NCBI GenBank assembly: GCA_030057555.1
Contig: JASGUU010000044.1
Coordinates: 62,001 to 126,000, forward strand
Source: Bacillota bacterium
GTDB lineage: Bacteria; Bacillota; Clostridia; Saccharofermentanales; Fastidiosipilaceae
DNA: 64,000 nucleotides
Direction of reading: 5' to 3'
This document shows, piece by piece, positions 8,820 to 17,690 of the stretch. The notes under the pieces are model-generated. The model saw nothing but the letters and a program-made list of their open reading frames with translations. It was not told the DNA's origin and made no database searches. The position numbers were made by a program, and so were the translations under genes. Numbering within the stretch: the first letter of the stretch is position 1; each line of letters starts with the position of its first letter.

Positions 8820-10441
8820 GGCAGGAGCGAGAAGAGACTTCTGGCGATGCGGCTCCAGTTGAAGAAGAGCCACGCGATCCCGGCCCCCAGTGCCACGAAG
8901 CAGGCAAAGAAGAGCAGGTGACCGAGAAGCCGGCGCACACGCTCTCCGCTGCTGGGTGCGCGGCGTTCGAGCTGATAGTCGAGTGACGCATCGTGACCGA
9001 GTGCCGCCGGCGGCAGGGCCTCGCGGTAGGCACGGCTCTGGAAGGGTTTCTGGCGGCGCGCGGACGGCGGCTCCTCCTCCTCGAGGATACTGGTCACCGT
9101 GACGGGCGGCCTCTCGGGCTGCACGGGCTCCAGCGGCGGTGCGGCACTGCCGGCAGGTCTGCCGGCCTCTTCTCCGCGACTCATCTGGCGCAAGCGGGCC
9201 TCCTCCCTCGCCGCCTCGAAGCGGGCTATCTCTTCTTCCGTCAGCTGATAGCGGCTGGGATCACGGGCGACGCGAACACCCGACTGGGCGATCTCAGCGG
9301 CGGGCGGCGGCGTGTTCACCGTCTGACCGGCTATGGTGGCAGCGCTCCTGCCCTCTGCGGGAGATTCGGGTTCCGTGGCCGCCACCCGTCGCGGGGCGGC
9401 AGCGGGGAGATCGCCCGGGCGTTGCGGCGCCGGTGTGCGCAGCGCCTCGTCACCCTCGGCGAAGCCCCCCTGCAGGGGACGCGCGCCCGCCTGCTGGGGC
9501 CGTTCGAGCGTCTCCCGGCCGGGGGCCGCGGGGCGCGGCTGCGGAACGGCAGTCAGGACGGCCGGACGGATCTGATTCGGCACCGCGTTCGTCAGATGGA
9601 TACGGCCGTCATCGGGGTATCTGGCATAAAGCGCACGGTCCTGTTCCGTCACTTCGCGAATCACGATGACGAGAGCTGTGGCGTTGTCCTTTCCTCCGGC
9701 GGCAAGGGCGGCCTCGATCAGAACCGTCGCAGCCTCCTCCGCGCCGGGCGCTTCAGCGAGAAGCCGGGTGATCTCATCCTCCTCGAGCATGTCGGTGATG
9801 CCGTCGCTGGCGATGAGGAAGCGGTCGTCCTCGCGCAGGCGCAGCGGTTCCAGACGGGTCGGCTCGAGCGTCTTCTCCTCCGGGAACAGCCCGAGATGCT
9901 GGACGAGGCGGTGACGCTCCGGATGGCGCCGCGCTTCGGCCTCGCTGATGACGCCCATTTCGACGAGACGGGCGGCATGCGTATGGCGCCGCGAGAGCCA
10001 GTGCAAACGGCGGTCCCGCAGCAGCAGGACAGGGCTGTCGCCGATGTTGAACGCTTCCACGGTGCCCCGGGTCAGAAAGAGAGAGCTCAGGGTCGTGCCC
10101 ATGCGCACACCGCCATGCCGGCGCATGCGGTCGAGCAGGGCTTCATTCTGTTCCTGGCTGAAACGGAGCATCTCGGCCACAAAGTCGGGCTCGGCTGCAC
10201 CCAGGAGACGATCCTCAACCGTGACCAGGGCGCCGGCCACGCCCAGAGACGCTTCTTCGCCATAGGACTCTCCGCCCATGCCGTCACAGACGGCGAAAAG
10301 CACGCGGCGGTTCTGGCCCTCCTGCACGGCCCCGGTTTCGCCGACGGCAGAGTCGCGCCAGCTGCCGGCGAAGTAATAGTTGTCCTCGTTCCGGCCGCGG
10401 ATGTTTCCGGTTACCGTTCTGACTGCTGCCTCGTAGCGCAT
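8816..10441 (-). CDS. Tail-anchored PP2C-family Ser/Thr protein phosphatase
   Basis: 541 residues. Residues 1 to about 245 form a PP2C domain of the bacterial PrpC/Stp type: NIRGRNEDNYYF, AVCDGMGGES (metal-binding Asp-Gly), FLIASDGITDML and GGKDNATALVIV are all present, so it should be active. A long Pro/Arg/Glu-rich linker (about 250-500) follows, then one hydrophobic helix at about 510-530 that would anchor the protein to the membrane with the catalytic domain in the cytoplasm. Classical PrpC lacks the linker and anchor. It starts 3 bp after the LCP gene's stop. No partner PASTA kinase is in the window. The context suggests phosphorylation control of wall-polymer attachment. Confidence 0.88.
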   Translation of the reverse strand: MRYEAAVRTVTGNIRGRNEDNYYFAGSWRDSAVGETGAVQEGQNRRVLFAVCDGMGGESYGEEASLGVAGALVTVEDRLLGAAEPDFVAEMLRFSQEQNEALLDRMRRHGGVRMGTTLSSLFLTRGTVEAFNIGDSPVLLLRDRRLHWLSRRHTHAARLVEMGVISEAEARRHPERHRLVQHLGLFPEEKTLEPTRLEPLRLREDDRFLIASDGITDMLEEDEITRLLAEAPGAEEAATVLIEAALAAGGKDNATALVIVIREVTEQDRALYARYPDDGRIHLTNAVPNQIRPAVLTAVPQPRPAAPGRETLERPQQAGARPLQGGFAEGDEALRTPAPQRPGDLPAAAPRRVAATEPESPAEGRSAATIAGQTVNTPPPAAEIAQSGVRVARDPSRYQLTEEEIARFEAAREEARLRQMSRGEEAGRPAGSAAPPLEPVQPERPPVTVTSILEEEEPPSARRQKPFQSRAYREALPPAALGHDASLDYQLERRAPSSGERVRRLLGHLLFFACFVALGAGIAWLFFNWSRIARSLFSLLP

Positions 10442-10444
10442 TCC

Positions 10445-11497
10445 TTACCGTCCATAGATAAACTGCCGCAGGGCGGGCAGCTGCTGGTCGCGGTCCATGA
10501 TCATGTTCCAGTTGCTTTCGTTCGTCCAGTACATGCCGTCGGCGGGGACCTTGTACTCGGCGGTGGCGCCGAGCGTATCGAGATTTCTCAGGCCCAGGGT
10601 CGTCATGTCACCACGGGTCAGGTTGGTCTCGATATGGCCCAGGGCCTCGCTTACGGTCGAGATCTTGTCCACCATGTTCATGTCGGCGAACTTCGCCAAC
10701 ATCGCACTGACGACATAGCGCTGGCGGCCGGTGCGGGCGTGGTCGGTGCCGATGCGGCGGATGCGGGCCCAGGCGATGGTCTGGGCACCGTTCAGGACCT
10801 GATCACCTGCGCCGGGCAGCAGATCCTGCCCTTCGGGTCGGCCGGTCAGGTGGTTGTAGTGCTGCACGCCTTCATTGAGGTAGGGCAGTTCGGCATCGGT
10901 GACCGGCACGCTGATGCCCCCCACCTGATCGATGAGGCCGGCCGCGCTCCAGAAGTCGAACATCATGAAGCGCTGGATGTCGAGATTGAAGTTGCGGTTG
11001 ATGGTGTTGATCATCAGGCCGACACCGCCGATGGCATAGGCGGCATTGAGCTTCGTCTGCTGACCCTCGCGGCCGGGGATGTCCACCTCGAGGTCGCGCA
11101 TCAGGCTAGTTATTTTGATCATGTCGTTGCGGCGGTCCAGACTCAGCACCATCATCGAGTCCGAGCGCGAGCTGCTTTCGCCCTCGCTGCGGGCATCGAC
11201 GCCGAAGACCAGGATGTTCGTAACCTCGCTGTCGATCTGCTTCACTTCCTCGATGGGGTACTCGGCGGGCGCCCAGACCCGTACGCGGCCGCCGGGGCCT
11301 GTGAACTCGTCCGGGAACTCAAGATCCAGAGCGGCGTCTCCGGTCGGCACGATAAATCTGTCGACGATTCGGATGTCGGTATAGGCCGGACGTCCGAGGA
11401 GGTTCCAGACATAGAGAAACATGCCCAGCAGCAGGCCCAGTATGGCCAGTCCAATACGCAAAAGCACCCTGAGTGCCGTGGATGATCCGCTTCGCAT
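10445..11497 (-). CDS. LytR-CpsA-Psr (LCP) family wall-polymer ligase
   Basis: 350 residues. One N-terminal membrane helix (about 10-30), then an extracytoplasmic LCP domain. Family signatures: NILVFGVDAR, RSDSMMVLSLDRR, ITSLMRDLEVDIPG, KLNAAYAIGG, and the Arg-rich WARIRRIGTDHARTGRQ segment that contacts the lipid pyrophosphate. LCP proteins transfer lipid-linked glycopolymers (teichoic acid or capsule type) to peptidoglycan. It is 18 bp downstream of the nucleotidyltransferase, in the same operon, which suggests attachment of the polymer that those genes modify. Confidence 0.92.
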   Translation of the reverse strand: MRSGSSTALRVLLRIGLAILGLLLGMFLYVWNLLGRPAYTDIRIVDRFIVPTGDAALDLEFPDEFTGPGGRVRVWAPAEYPIEEVKQIDSEVTNILVFGVDARSEGESSSRSDSMMVLSLDRRNDMIKITSLMRDLEVDIPGREGQQTKLNAAYAIGGVGLMINTINRNFNLDIQRFMMFDFWSAAGLIDQVGGISVPVTDAELPYLNEGVQHYNHLTGRPEGQDLLPGAGDQVLNGAQTIAWARIRRIGTDHARTGRQRYVVSAMLAKFADMNMVDKISTVSEALGHIETNLTRGDMTTLGLRNLDTLGATAEYKVPADGMYWTNESNWNMIMDRDQQLPALRQFIYGR

Positions 11498-11515
11498 GAG
11501 CGCTCCTTTGCCTCT

Positions 11516-12283
11516 TCAGCTGTTGTCGCGGCCGACGGCATCGTCGAAGAGCCGGGTCATCGGGTGGCCGTCAAAGGCACCCAGCCCGCGGCGATAGGCC
11601 AGAATACGATAGTAGTCCTCGATGTAGTCCACCTCTCCCCAGAAATGGGGCCTGATATCGCGGACATAGACAGGTTTGTCGCCGATGTAGGAGTAGAGGA
11701 TGTTCTCCCACCAGACCCCATGCTGCTGTGACTGGATCATCGTCTCGAGACGTTCCCTGAACGGCTTCTGGATGACCGAGCGGATCAGGGCGACGCCGAC
11801 ATATTCGCCTGTGATGTCGGGCATCTGGAGATCTTTGCCATGGCGCAGCAGAATGTCGTTCTCGTCCCACTGGAAGCGGTAATCGCCCTCTTCGAGGCGG
11901 GACGAATCGCCCAGCATGACGGGGTTGCGGGGATCGGCGAGCATCATGTCGAGCAGCTTCTCATCCCAGTAGACATCGGCGTTGGCGACAATCAGGTCCT
12001 CGCCGTCGATCTCTTCGCGCGCGAACCAGAGCGAGGCGATGGAGTTCGTCACGTCGTAGAAGGGGTTGACATAGTAGCTCACGTCGAGGCCCCGGAGCGC
12101 CTCGCGGATGACCTCGCCGCGGTAGCCCAGAATGATGATCACCCGGATCCCGCGACGGTTCAGCATGCTGACCGTATGGCGGATCAGGCTGGTGCCGCCG
12201 ACATCGAGCGTGCACTTCGGGTTTTCGCCTATGTGGCGCGATATGCGGCTGCCGCGTCCGGCAGCCATCAGGATGGCTTTCAT
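11516..12283 (-). CDS. LicC/PntC-type nucleotidyltransferase (candidate aminoalkylphosphonate or phosphocholine cytidylyltransferase)
   Basis: 255 residues, the length of LicC-like sugar-nucleotidyltransferase-fold enzymes. It shows the nucleotide-binding start AILMAAGRGSR with the conserved NPKC lysine, and the metal-binding NADVYWD near 103. Late residues HFWGEVDYIED are reminiscent of choline- or aminoethylphosphonate-type cytidylyltransferases. It overlaps the upstream aminotransferase by 4 bp. A class V aminotransferase paired with such an enzyme matches the PntC arrangement known from Treponema denticola, where 2-aminoethylphosphonate is activated with CTP. Substrate is inference: neither a PEP mutase nor a phosphonopyruvate decarboxylase is in the window. 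Confidence 0.68.
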   Translation of the reverse strand: MKAILMAAGRGSRISRHIGENPKCTLDVGGTSLIRHTVSMLNRRGIRVIIILGYRGEVIREALRGLDVSYYVNPFYDVTNSIASLWFAREEIDGEDLIVANADVYWDEKLLDMMLADPRNPVMLGDSSRLEEGDYRFQWDENDILLRHGKDLQMPDITGEYVGVALIRSVIQKPFRERLETMIQSQQHGVWWENILYSYIGDKPVYVRDIRPHFWGEVDYIEDYYRILAYRRGLGAFDGHPMTRLFDDAVGRDNS

Positions 12284-13359
12284 CGCTTCTCCTTCTCTGT
12301 CCAGGACACGATGGCGTCAAGCAGCGGTTCATACTGCGCCTGACTGAGGTGGCCCATGTGGCCGATGCGTGTCAGTGTATGCGTTCTTTCGCCCCCGCTC
12401 GGGGTGATGATGAGCCCCTTCTCCTCAAGTGACTCGAAGAGCGCACGGGCATCATAGGGCTCTGTCAGAACGGGCGTCAGACCGTTGGACTTCAAATAGG
12501 CCGGTACCCGCAGCCCGGGCAGACGACGCCCGAGTTCCGTTCGGAACCAGGCGGCGAGTTCCGCACGCCGCCCGAGCTCGGCCGCGAGCCCGCCCCCGGC
12601 ACGAATATCTGCGAGCCTCGTTTCCAGCTGGTAGATGATCGCGAGCGCCGGCGTCCAGGGGGTCTGACCGCGTTTCTGGTTTCTGAGGGCGGCAGAGAGA
12701 TCGAGATAGTAGAGCGGCTGCGGAGTGGCCTCGAGCTTCGCGAGCGCCCGCGGGCCCAGCACCAGCGGAGCCAGGCCGGGAGGCAGGGCGAGAGCCTTCT
12801 GGGAGGCTGTCAGGGCGCAGTCGACGCCCTGGGCTTCCATATCCAGCCTGTCGTTGAGAAAGGATGAGACCGCGTCCACCACGAGCAGAGCGCCCGTGCT
12901 GCGACAGAAGTCGGCCGCGATTCCGAGGTCGTAGAGCTTCCCGATGGAGGTCTCCCCCTGATTGATCAGCAGTCCCGTGGGCGAGTAGTCGGTAAAGTCC
13001 GCGAAGAGCCCGGCGGTCAGATCCGCCTCGAAGGGCACGGTGAGCACCCGGTGGGGAATGCGGTGGCGCGCTGCGATCTCGACAAAGCGCTGTCCGAAAG
13101 AGCCGCCGTTGACAATCAGGAGGCGGTCACTGGCCGGATCGAAGAGGCCGGCAACCGCCGCCTCCATCGCCGCCGTGCCGGAACCGCTCATGAGCAGGGC
13201 GCGGCTGCCGCCGGGAGCGCCAAAGAGCCCCAGCAGCTCCTCTTCCAGCGCCAGCATCAGACGGGAAAAGCCCGCGGTGCGAAAGTAGGGCAGTGCGATC
13301 GATCCGGTCTCGCGGACCGCCGGCGACATTTCAACCGGACCTACAGTGAATAAAGTCAT
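12280..13359 (-). CDS. Class V PLP aminotransferase (2-aminoethylphosphonate:pyruvate transaminase-like)
   Basis: 359 residues. Fold-type I class V signatures: opening FTVGPVEMSPAV, MSGSGTAAMEAA (phosphate grip), VVDAVSSF with Asp at about 162, and the PLP lysine in ALTASQKAL (Lys about 188). This is the alanine-glyoxylate / PhnW group. The tight coupling to a cytidylyltransferase makes a role in forming 2-aminoethylphosphonate for surface polymers more likely than serine-glyoxylate metabolism. The ATG at 13359 has only a weak ribosome site. First gene of the four-gene operon ending in the phosphatase, with a TGCTATAAT promoter about 130 bp upstream. Confidence 0.7.
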   Translation of the reverse strand: MTLFTVGPVEMSPAVRETGSIALPYFRTAGFSRLMLALEEELLGLFGAPGGSRALLMSGSGTAAMEAAVAGLFDPASDRLLIVNGGSFGQRFVEIAARHRIPHRVLTVPFEADLTAGLFADFTDYSPTGLLINQGETSIGKLYDLGIAADFCRSTGALLVVDAVSSFLNDRLDMEAQGVDCALTASQKALALPPGLAPLVLGPRALAKLEATPQPLYYLDLSAALRNQKRGQTPWTPALAIIYQLETRLADIRAGGGLAAELGRRAELAAWFRTELGRRLPGLRVPAYLKSNGLTPVLTEPYDARALFESLEEKGLIITPSGGERTHTLTRIGHMGHLSQAQYEPLLDAIVSWTEKEKR

Positions 13360-13487
13360 ATCTGCATCGTATCCATTTCTGCCTGCTGCGGCTCACAGGC
13401 GCTCCGTCGCAAAGCTGCGGGAACAGAAGCTTCCGGGTTTCCAGTCAACATCCTCTCCTGTAATACGGAACGGGGGCCGGACAGGTT

Positions 13488-13525
13488 TGTTATTATAGCA
13501 AACAAGCCCGCAGCGAACGCGGGCT
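13488..13525. promoter_or_regulatory. Overlapping divergent -10 boxes and inverted repeat between the aminotransferase operon and murC
   Basis: On the minus strand TGCTATAAT (TATAAT at 13492-13497, TGC at 13498-13500) is an extended -10 for the aminotransferase operon. On the plus strand TGTTATTAT (13488-13496) is an extended -10 for murC. The two boxes overlap almost completely within GTTTG..CAAAC. A perfect 7-bp inverted repeat AGCCCGC/GCGGGCT (13505-13511, 13519-13525) covers the minus promoter's -35 region and the start of the murC leader. Neither promoter has a good -35. Confidence 0.45.
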
Positions 13526-13583
13526 GTCAGCAGTGAATGGAAAGCAGAGAGCGTAGTTGCTACGCCAGGATTCTGATAGATAT

Positions 13584-15146
13584 ATGGAAACGGGAAAGTT
13601 ACAGATTTTCAGCGCCTCGGACAGCGCACGACTCGGTGACCTGCCGGCCAACTCGCTGATCTACTTCGTCGGCATCGGCGGCATCAGCATGTCGGGACTG
13701 GCCGAGCTGTCACAGGCCAACGGCTACCGTGTCATCGGCTCCGACATGCACTCCTCGGATCATACGAAGCATCTGATGGAGATCGGCATACCTGTCACCA
13801 TCGGCCAGACGGGCGACAACATCGATGCCGCGATGCCCGATCTCGTCGTCTACTCATCCGCTGTGCCGGCCAGCAACCCGGAGCGGGTGCGGGCAGTCGA
13901 GCGCGGCATCCTCACCGTCGAGCGCGGCGATTTCCTCGGCTGGCTCACGCGCGACTTCGAGCGTGTCATCAATGTCGCCGGAACCCATGGCAAGACCACG
14001 ACCACGGCGATGACGGCCCTGCTGCTGCTTGCTGCCCGGCTGGAGCCGACCGTCCACCTCGGCGCGCTGCTGGAGGACTTCAACAACTCGACGGTGCACA
14101 TGGGCCGTCCGGGCCATCTGCTGGTCTCCGAAGCCTGCGAGTACCGCGACTCCTTCTTCCACTTCACCTCGAGCACGGCTCTGGTGCTGAACATCGACTC
14201 CGACCATCTGGATTACTTCGGCACGATCGACAATATCATCCATGCCTTCGCCCGCTTTTCGGACCATCTGCCCGCCGACGGCCATCTCATCGTGCCCTGG
14301 CACGGACGCCATATCGGCCGCATGCTGAGCGAACTCGAGGACCTGCGCCGGGCCGACGGCCGCACCCTGCCCAATCTGGTCAGCTTCGCCATCGATGGCC
14401 ATGCGCCCCAGGCGATTTCCGCCTATGCCGGTGAGGGCGCCGCCCGGGTAGAGGCCGGCATCGAGAACGAGGCGGAGGGTGACGAGCGCTTCAGCTGGCC
14501 TCCCGAGGCCACCATCGAGGCACGCCATGTCGTCTGGGAGGAAGGGCTGCCCCGCTTCGACCTCTACTGGCGCGGTGATCATCTGGGCCGGATCAGTCTC
14601 GGCGTGCCCGGTCACCACAACATCTACAACGCCCTCGCCGCGATGGCTGCCGCTCTGCTGAACGGCGCGGATCCGGCGGTCTTCAACGGGGTTCTGTCGG
14701 TCTTTCGCGGTGCCGAAGGGCGTTTCACCATCAAGGGCGAGTACCAGGGAGCGCGCGTAGTCACCGACTACGCCCACCACCCGACCGCCGTTTCGGCAAC
14801 CCTCGGCGCGACCGTGACCTATCCGCACAAACGCCTCTTCGTGATCTTTCAGCCGCTCACCTACAACCGGGTCCAGCTTCTTTTTGACGACTTCGTCACC
14901 TCACTCGAGCACTGCTCCGAGCTGCAGCTGGTCGAGATCTATTCCGACCGTGAAAGCGACGACCTGGGCATGAGCTCACGCCTGCTGGTCGATGCCATCA
15001 ATGCCCGCGGCGGCCGGGCCGTATTCTCGAACAGCTACGAAGAGGTGCGCAGGCGCCTCAAAGACGCCGGCCCCGGCGACCTCATTCTCTTTCTGGGGCC
15101 CGAGGCAGTCAGAGCCTATGGCGACAGACTCGTCAGCGAGGGCTGA
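13584..15146 (+). CDS. murC: UDP-N-acetylmuramate--L-alanine ligase
   Basis: About 520 residues. Cytoplasmic peptidoglycan precursor synthesis: ATP-dependent addition of L-Ala to UDP-MurNAc. It shows the N-terminal nucleotide motif FVGIGGISMSGLAEL, the ATP loop VAGTHGKTTTT (about 132-142), EACEYRDSF, LNIDSDHLDYF and the C-terminal DYAHHPT. I take ATG 13584 (MET G..) as start; an in-frame TTG at 13557 adds nine residues but neither has an ideal ribosome site. The protein is longer than typical MurC (about 460), partly through an insert of about 40 residues around 275-330. Convergent with ftsH, 16 bp apart. Confidence 0.92.
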   Translation: METGKLQIFSASDSARLGDLPANSLIYFVGIGGISMSGLAELSQANGYRVIGSDMHSSDHTKHLMEIGIPVTIGQTGDNIDAAMPDLVVYSSAVPASNPERVRAVERGILTVERGDFLGWLTRDFERVINVAGTHGKTTTTAMTALLLLAARLEPTVHLGALLEDFNNSTVHMGRPGHLLVSEACEYRDSFFHFTSSTALVLNIDSDHLDYFGTIDNIIHAFARFSDHLPADGHLIVPWHGRHIGRMLSELEDLRRADGRTLPNLVSFAIDGHAPQAISAYAGEGAARVEAGIENEAEGDERFSWPPEATIEARHVVWEEGLPRFDLYWRGDHLGRISLGVPGHHNIYNALAAMAAALLNGADPAVFNGVLSVFRGAEGRFTIKGEYQGARVVTDYAHHPTAVSATLGATVTYPHKRLFVIFQPLTYNRVQLLFDDFVTSLEHCSELQLVEIYSDRESDDLGMSSRLLVDAINARGGRAVFSNSYEEVRRRLKDAGPGDLILFLGPEAVRAYGDRLVSEG

Positions 15147-15162
15147 CGGCCGCTGCAGGCCA

Positions 15163-17124
15163 TCACGAGAGTTCCGTCCGCACCTCCGGATTTCGATCCG
15201 GAAGCGGATGCCCGGACACCGGATTTTTCTCGCCTGCGGACGCTGATATCGAACCAGCTCTGTCGTGTACCGGGGTCAGCAGCACGGCATCATCGGCGCG
15301 CTGCTCGGGGGTCGTGTGCTCCATGTAGAGGCGCTCGAAATCCTCGCCCTCCACGCGCTCGTGGACGAGAAGTTCTTCGGCGAGAGCGGTAAGGGCCTCT
15401 TTCTTTGCTTCCAGAATCCGCATGACCCGGGCATAGGCGGCGTCGAGAATATCCTTCACTTCGGCATCGATGATACCGGCCAGCTCATCGCTGTAGTCGC
15501 GCACATGGGCGAAGTCGCGACCCAGGAAGACTTCCGATTCGGAGCTGAAGACGAGGTTTTTGAGCTTTTCGCTCATACCGTACTTGACGACCATGTCACG
15601 GGCGATGGAGTTGCAGGACTGCAGGTCAGCGGCCGCCCCGGTGCTGATTTCACCGAAGATCAGCTGCTCGGCGGCACGGCCGCCGAGATCGGTGGCGATT
15701 TTGGCCTCCAGCTGGCCTTTGGTCGCATACCAGAAGTCCTCGCTGGGCTTAAAGGCGGTGTAGCCGCCGGCGGCGCCGGCGGGGATGATGGACACCCGCT
15801 CTACGCGGTCGGTCTCCGAAACGGTGCGCAGGACAATCGCGTGGCCGGCTTCGTGATAGGCCGTGTTGCGGCGGTCCTTCTCGTTAACCACGCGGCTCTT
15901 CTTCTCGGGTCCGACCATGATCTTGAAGACGGCTTCGCTGACATCGCTGTAGCGGATCTGGGTCGCCGCCCGGCGGGCTGCGCCGAGAGCCGCCTCATTC
16001 AGCAGATTGGCGAGGTCGGCGCCGGTGAAGCCCGGGGTCAGGCGGGCAATTTCGAGCAGATCGACATCGGGGCCGAGAGGTTTCCCCTTTGCATGCACCG
16101 CAAGGATCGCGGCACGGCCGTTGATGTCCGGGCGCATCACGGTGACGCGGCGGTCGAAGCGGCCGGGGCGCAGCAGGGCGGGATCGAGGATGTCGGGGCG
16201 GTTGGTGGCAGCCATGATGATGACATCCTGATTCGGGCCGAAGCCGTCCATCTCGACCAGAAGCTGATTCAGTGTCTGTTCGCGCTCGTCGTGGCCGCCG
16301 CCCATGCCGGCGCCACGGTGACGTCCGACGGCGTCGATCTCATCGATGAAGACGATCGCGGGCGCATTTTTCTTTGCCGTCTCGAACAGATCACGGACAC
16401 GGCTCGCACCGACACCGACAAACATTTCGACAAAGTCCGAACCGGAGATGGAGTAGAAGGGCACACCGGCCTCGCCGGCCACGGCCTTCGCCAGCAGGGT
16501 CTTGCCCGTTCCCGGCGGTCCGACGAGCAGGATGCCGCGCGGAATGCGGGCGCCGAGATCGGAGTATTTGCGCGGATTTTTGAGGAAGTCCACAACCTCC
16601 TGCAGCTCATGCTTCTCCTCGTCGGCCCCGGCGACATCGGCGAAGGTCACCGGATTCTTCGAGGGATCGTGGACGCGGGCGCGGCTGCGGCCGAAGTTCA
16701 TCGCGCTGCGCCCCTCGCCGCTCTGGCGGCTGTACATCATCCAGATGAAAAAGGCCATCGCCGCGAACATCAGGACGAGCATGATGATGTTGATCCAGGA
16801 ACCCACATCGACCGGATCGCGGTAGGAATAGACGACGCCGGCCGCATCGAGGCGCTTCTGCAGATCCTCCAGCCACATGGGTGAAATGGGCAGTTCGATC
16901 ACACGGCCCACATTGGGCTCATTCTCACGCAGCACCATCCGTACTGTGCTGCCGGTCACCGAAACCTCCTGCACCTTCCCCTCGTCGATATAGGTCATCG
17001 CCTGTGAGAGAGGCACCTGACCGGCATTCTGGCGGGGCGTAAAGAAAGTCGCAAAGAGAACGATGATGACCAGCACGACGATATAAAAGGACAGACCACG
17101 CAGGGGCGGACGCTTGATCGCCAT
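15163..17124 (-). CDS. ftsH: ATP-dependent zinc metalloprotease FtsH
   Basis: 653 residues. Membrane-anchored AAA+ protease that degrades misfolded membrane and regulatory proteins. TM1 about 11-28, extracytoplasmic domain, TM2 about 110-131, AAA+ module with Walker A GPPGTGKT (202-209), Walker B IVFIDEID, and the second region of homology [19 protein letters not shown]; protease motif HEAGH (424-428), with the third zinc ligand expected near DLGGRAAEQ. All catalytic residues are intact. The C-terminus is a short variable tail. Last gene of the rplI-dnaB-tilS-hpt-ftsH cluster; the tilS-hpt-ftsH order is classical in Firmicutes. Confidence 0.97.
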   Translation of the reverse strand: MAIKRPPLRGLSFYIVVLVIIVLFATFFTPRQNAGQVPLSQAMTYIDEGKVQEVSVTGSTVRMVLRENEPNVGRVIELPISPMWLEDLQKRLDAAGVVYSYRDPVDVGSWINIIMLVLMFAAMAFFIWMMYSRQSGEGRSAMNFGRSRARVHDPSKNPVTFADVAGADEEKHELQEVVDFLKNPRKYSDLGARIPRGILLVGPPGTGKTLLAKAVAGEAGVPFYSISGSDFVEMFVGVGASRVRDLFETAKKNAPAIVFIDEIDAVGRHRGAGMGGGHDEREQTLNQLLVEMDGFGPNQDVIIMAATNRPDILDPALLRPGRFDRRVTVMRPDINGRAAILAVHAKGKPLGPDVDLLEIARLTPGFTGADLANLLNEAALGAARRAATQIRYSDVSEAVFKIMVGPEKKSRVVNEKDRRNTAYHEAGHAIVLRTVSETDRVERVSIIPAGAAGGYTAFKPSEDFWYATKGQLEAKIATDLGGRAAEQLIFGEISTGAAADLQSCNSIARDMVVKYGMSEKLKNLVFSSESEVFLGRDFAHVRDYSDELAGIIDAEVKDILDAAYARVMRILEAKKEALTALAEELLVHERVEGEDFERLYMEHTTPEQRADDAVLLTPVHDRAGSISASAGEKNPVSGHPLPDRNPEVRTELS

Positions 17125-17147
17125 CAGTAACCTCCCGTAATTTTCGG

Positions 17148-17690
17148 CTATCTGGCCTCAAGCCGCAGCGTGCGCACTTCCGGCAGCTCGCGGTAGTAGC
17201 CCTGATAGTCGAGACCGTAGCCGACGATAAAAGCGTCGGGTATCTCAAGACCAGTATAATCGACTGTCAAGTTGGCTACCGTGCGCCGTGAAGGCTTGTC
17301 AAAGGCGGTGCAGAGCGCGAGGCTCGCGGGTCCGCGCGTCAGCAGCAGTTCGCGCAGCTTCGACCAGGTCAGACCGCTGTCGATGATATCCTCAACGATG
17401 ATGACATGGCGGCCGGTGATGTCCTCATCCAGGTCCTTCAGGATGCGGACGACACCGCTCGACTTCGTCTCCTTGCCGTAGCTGGAGACGGCTATGAAGT
17501 CAATCTGCGTGACGACGGTAAGCTCGCGGATCAGATCGGCCATGAAGACACAGGCACCCTTCAGAACTCCGACCAGCAGAACTTCCCTGCCCTCGTAGTC
17601 GCGCGAGATCGCGGCGGCCACGCGCCGTGTCATCTCACGGATCTCCTCCCTGCTGACCAATATCTCTCCCAGTTCACCAGGTCTCATCAT
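17148..17690 (-). CDS. hpt: Hypoxanthine phosphoribosyltransferase
   Basis: 180 residues. Purine salvage: hypoxanthine or guanine plus PRPP to IMP or GMP. Motifs: LVGVLKGACVFMADL, the PRPP loop VIIVEDIIDSGLT, and VGYGLDYQGYYRELP near the C-terminus. The start ATGATG (17688-17690) is preceded by GGGAGGA at good spacing and lies inside the last codons of tilS (17-bp overlap), so the two are translationally coupled. The frame stays open upstream of this start, but that stretch is Arg/Cys-rich and lies over tilS. Consumes the PRPP that the tandem synthetases would make. Confidence 0.94.
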   Translation of the reverse strand: MMRPGELGEILVSREEIREMTRRVAAAISRDYEGREVLLVGVLKGACVFMADLIRELTVVTQIDFIAVSSYGKETKSSGVVRILKDLDEDITGRHVIIVEDIIDSGLTWSKLRELLLTRGPASLALCTAFDKPSRRTVANLTVDYTGLEIPDAFIVGYGLDYQGYYRELPEVRTLRLEAR

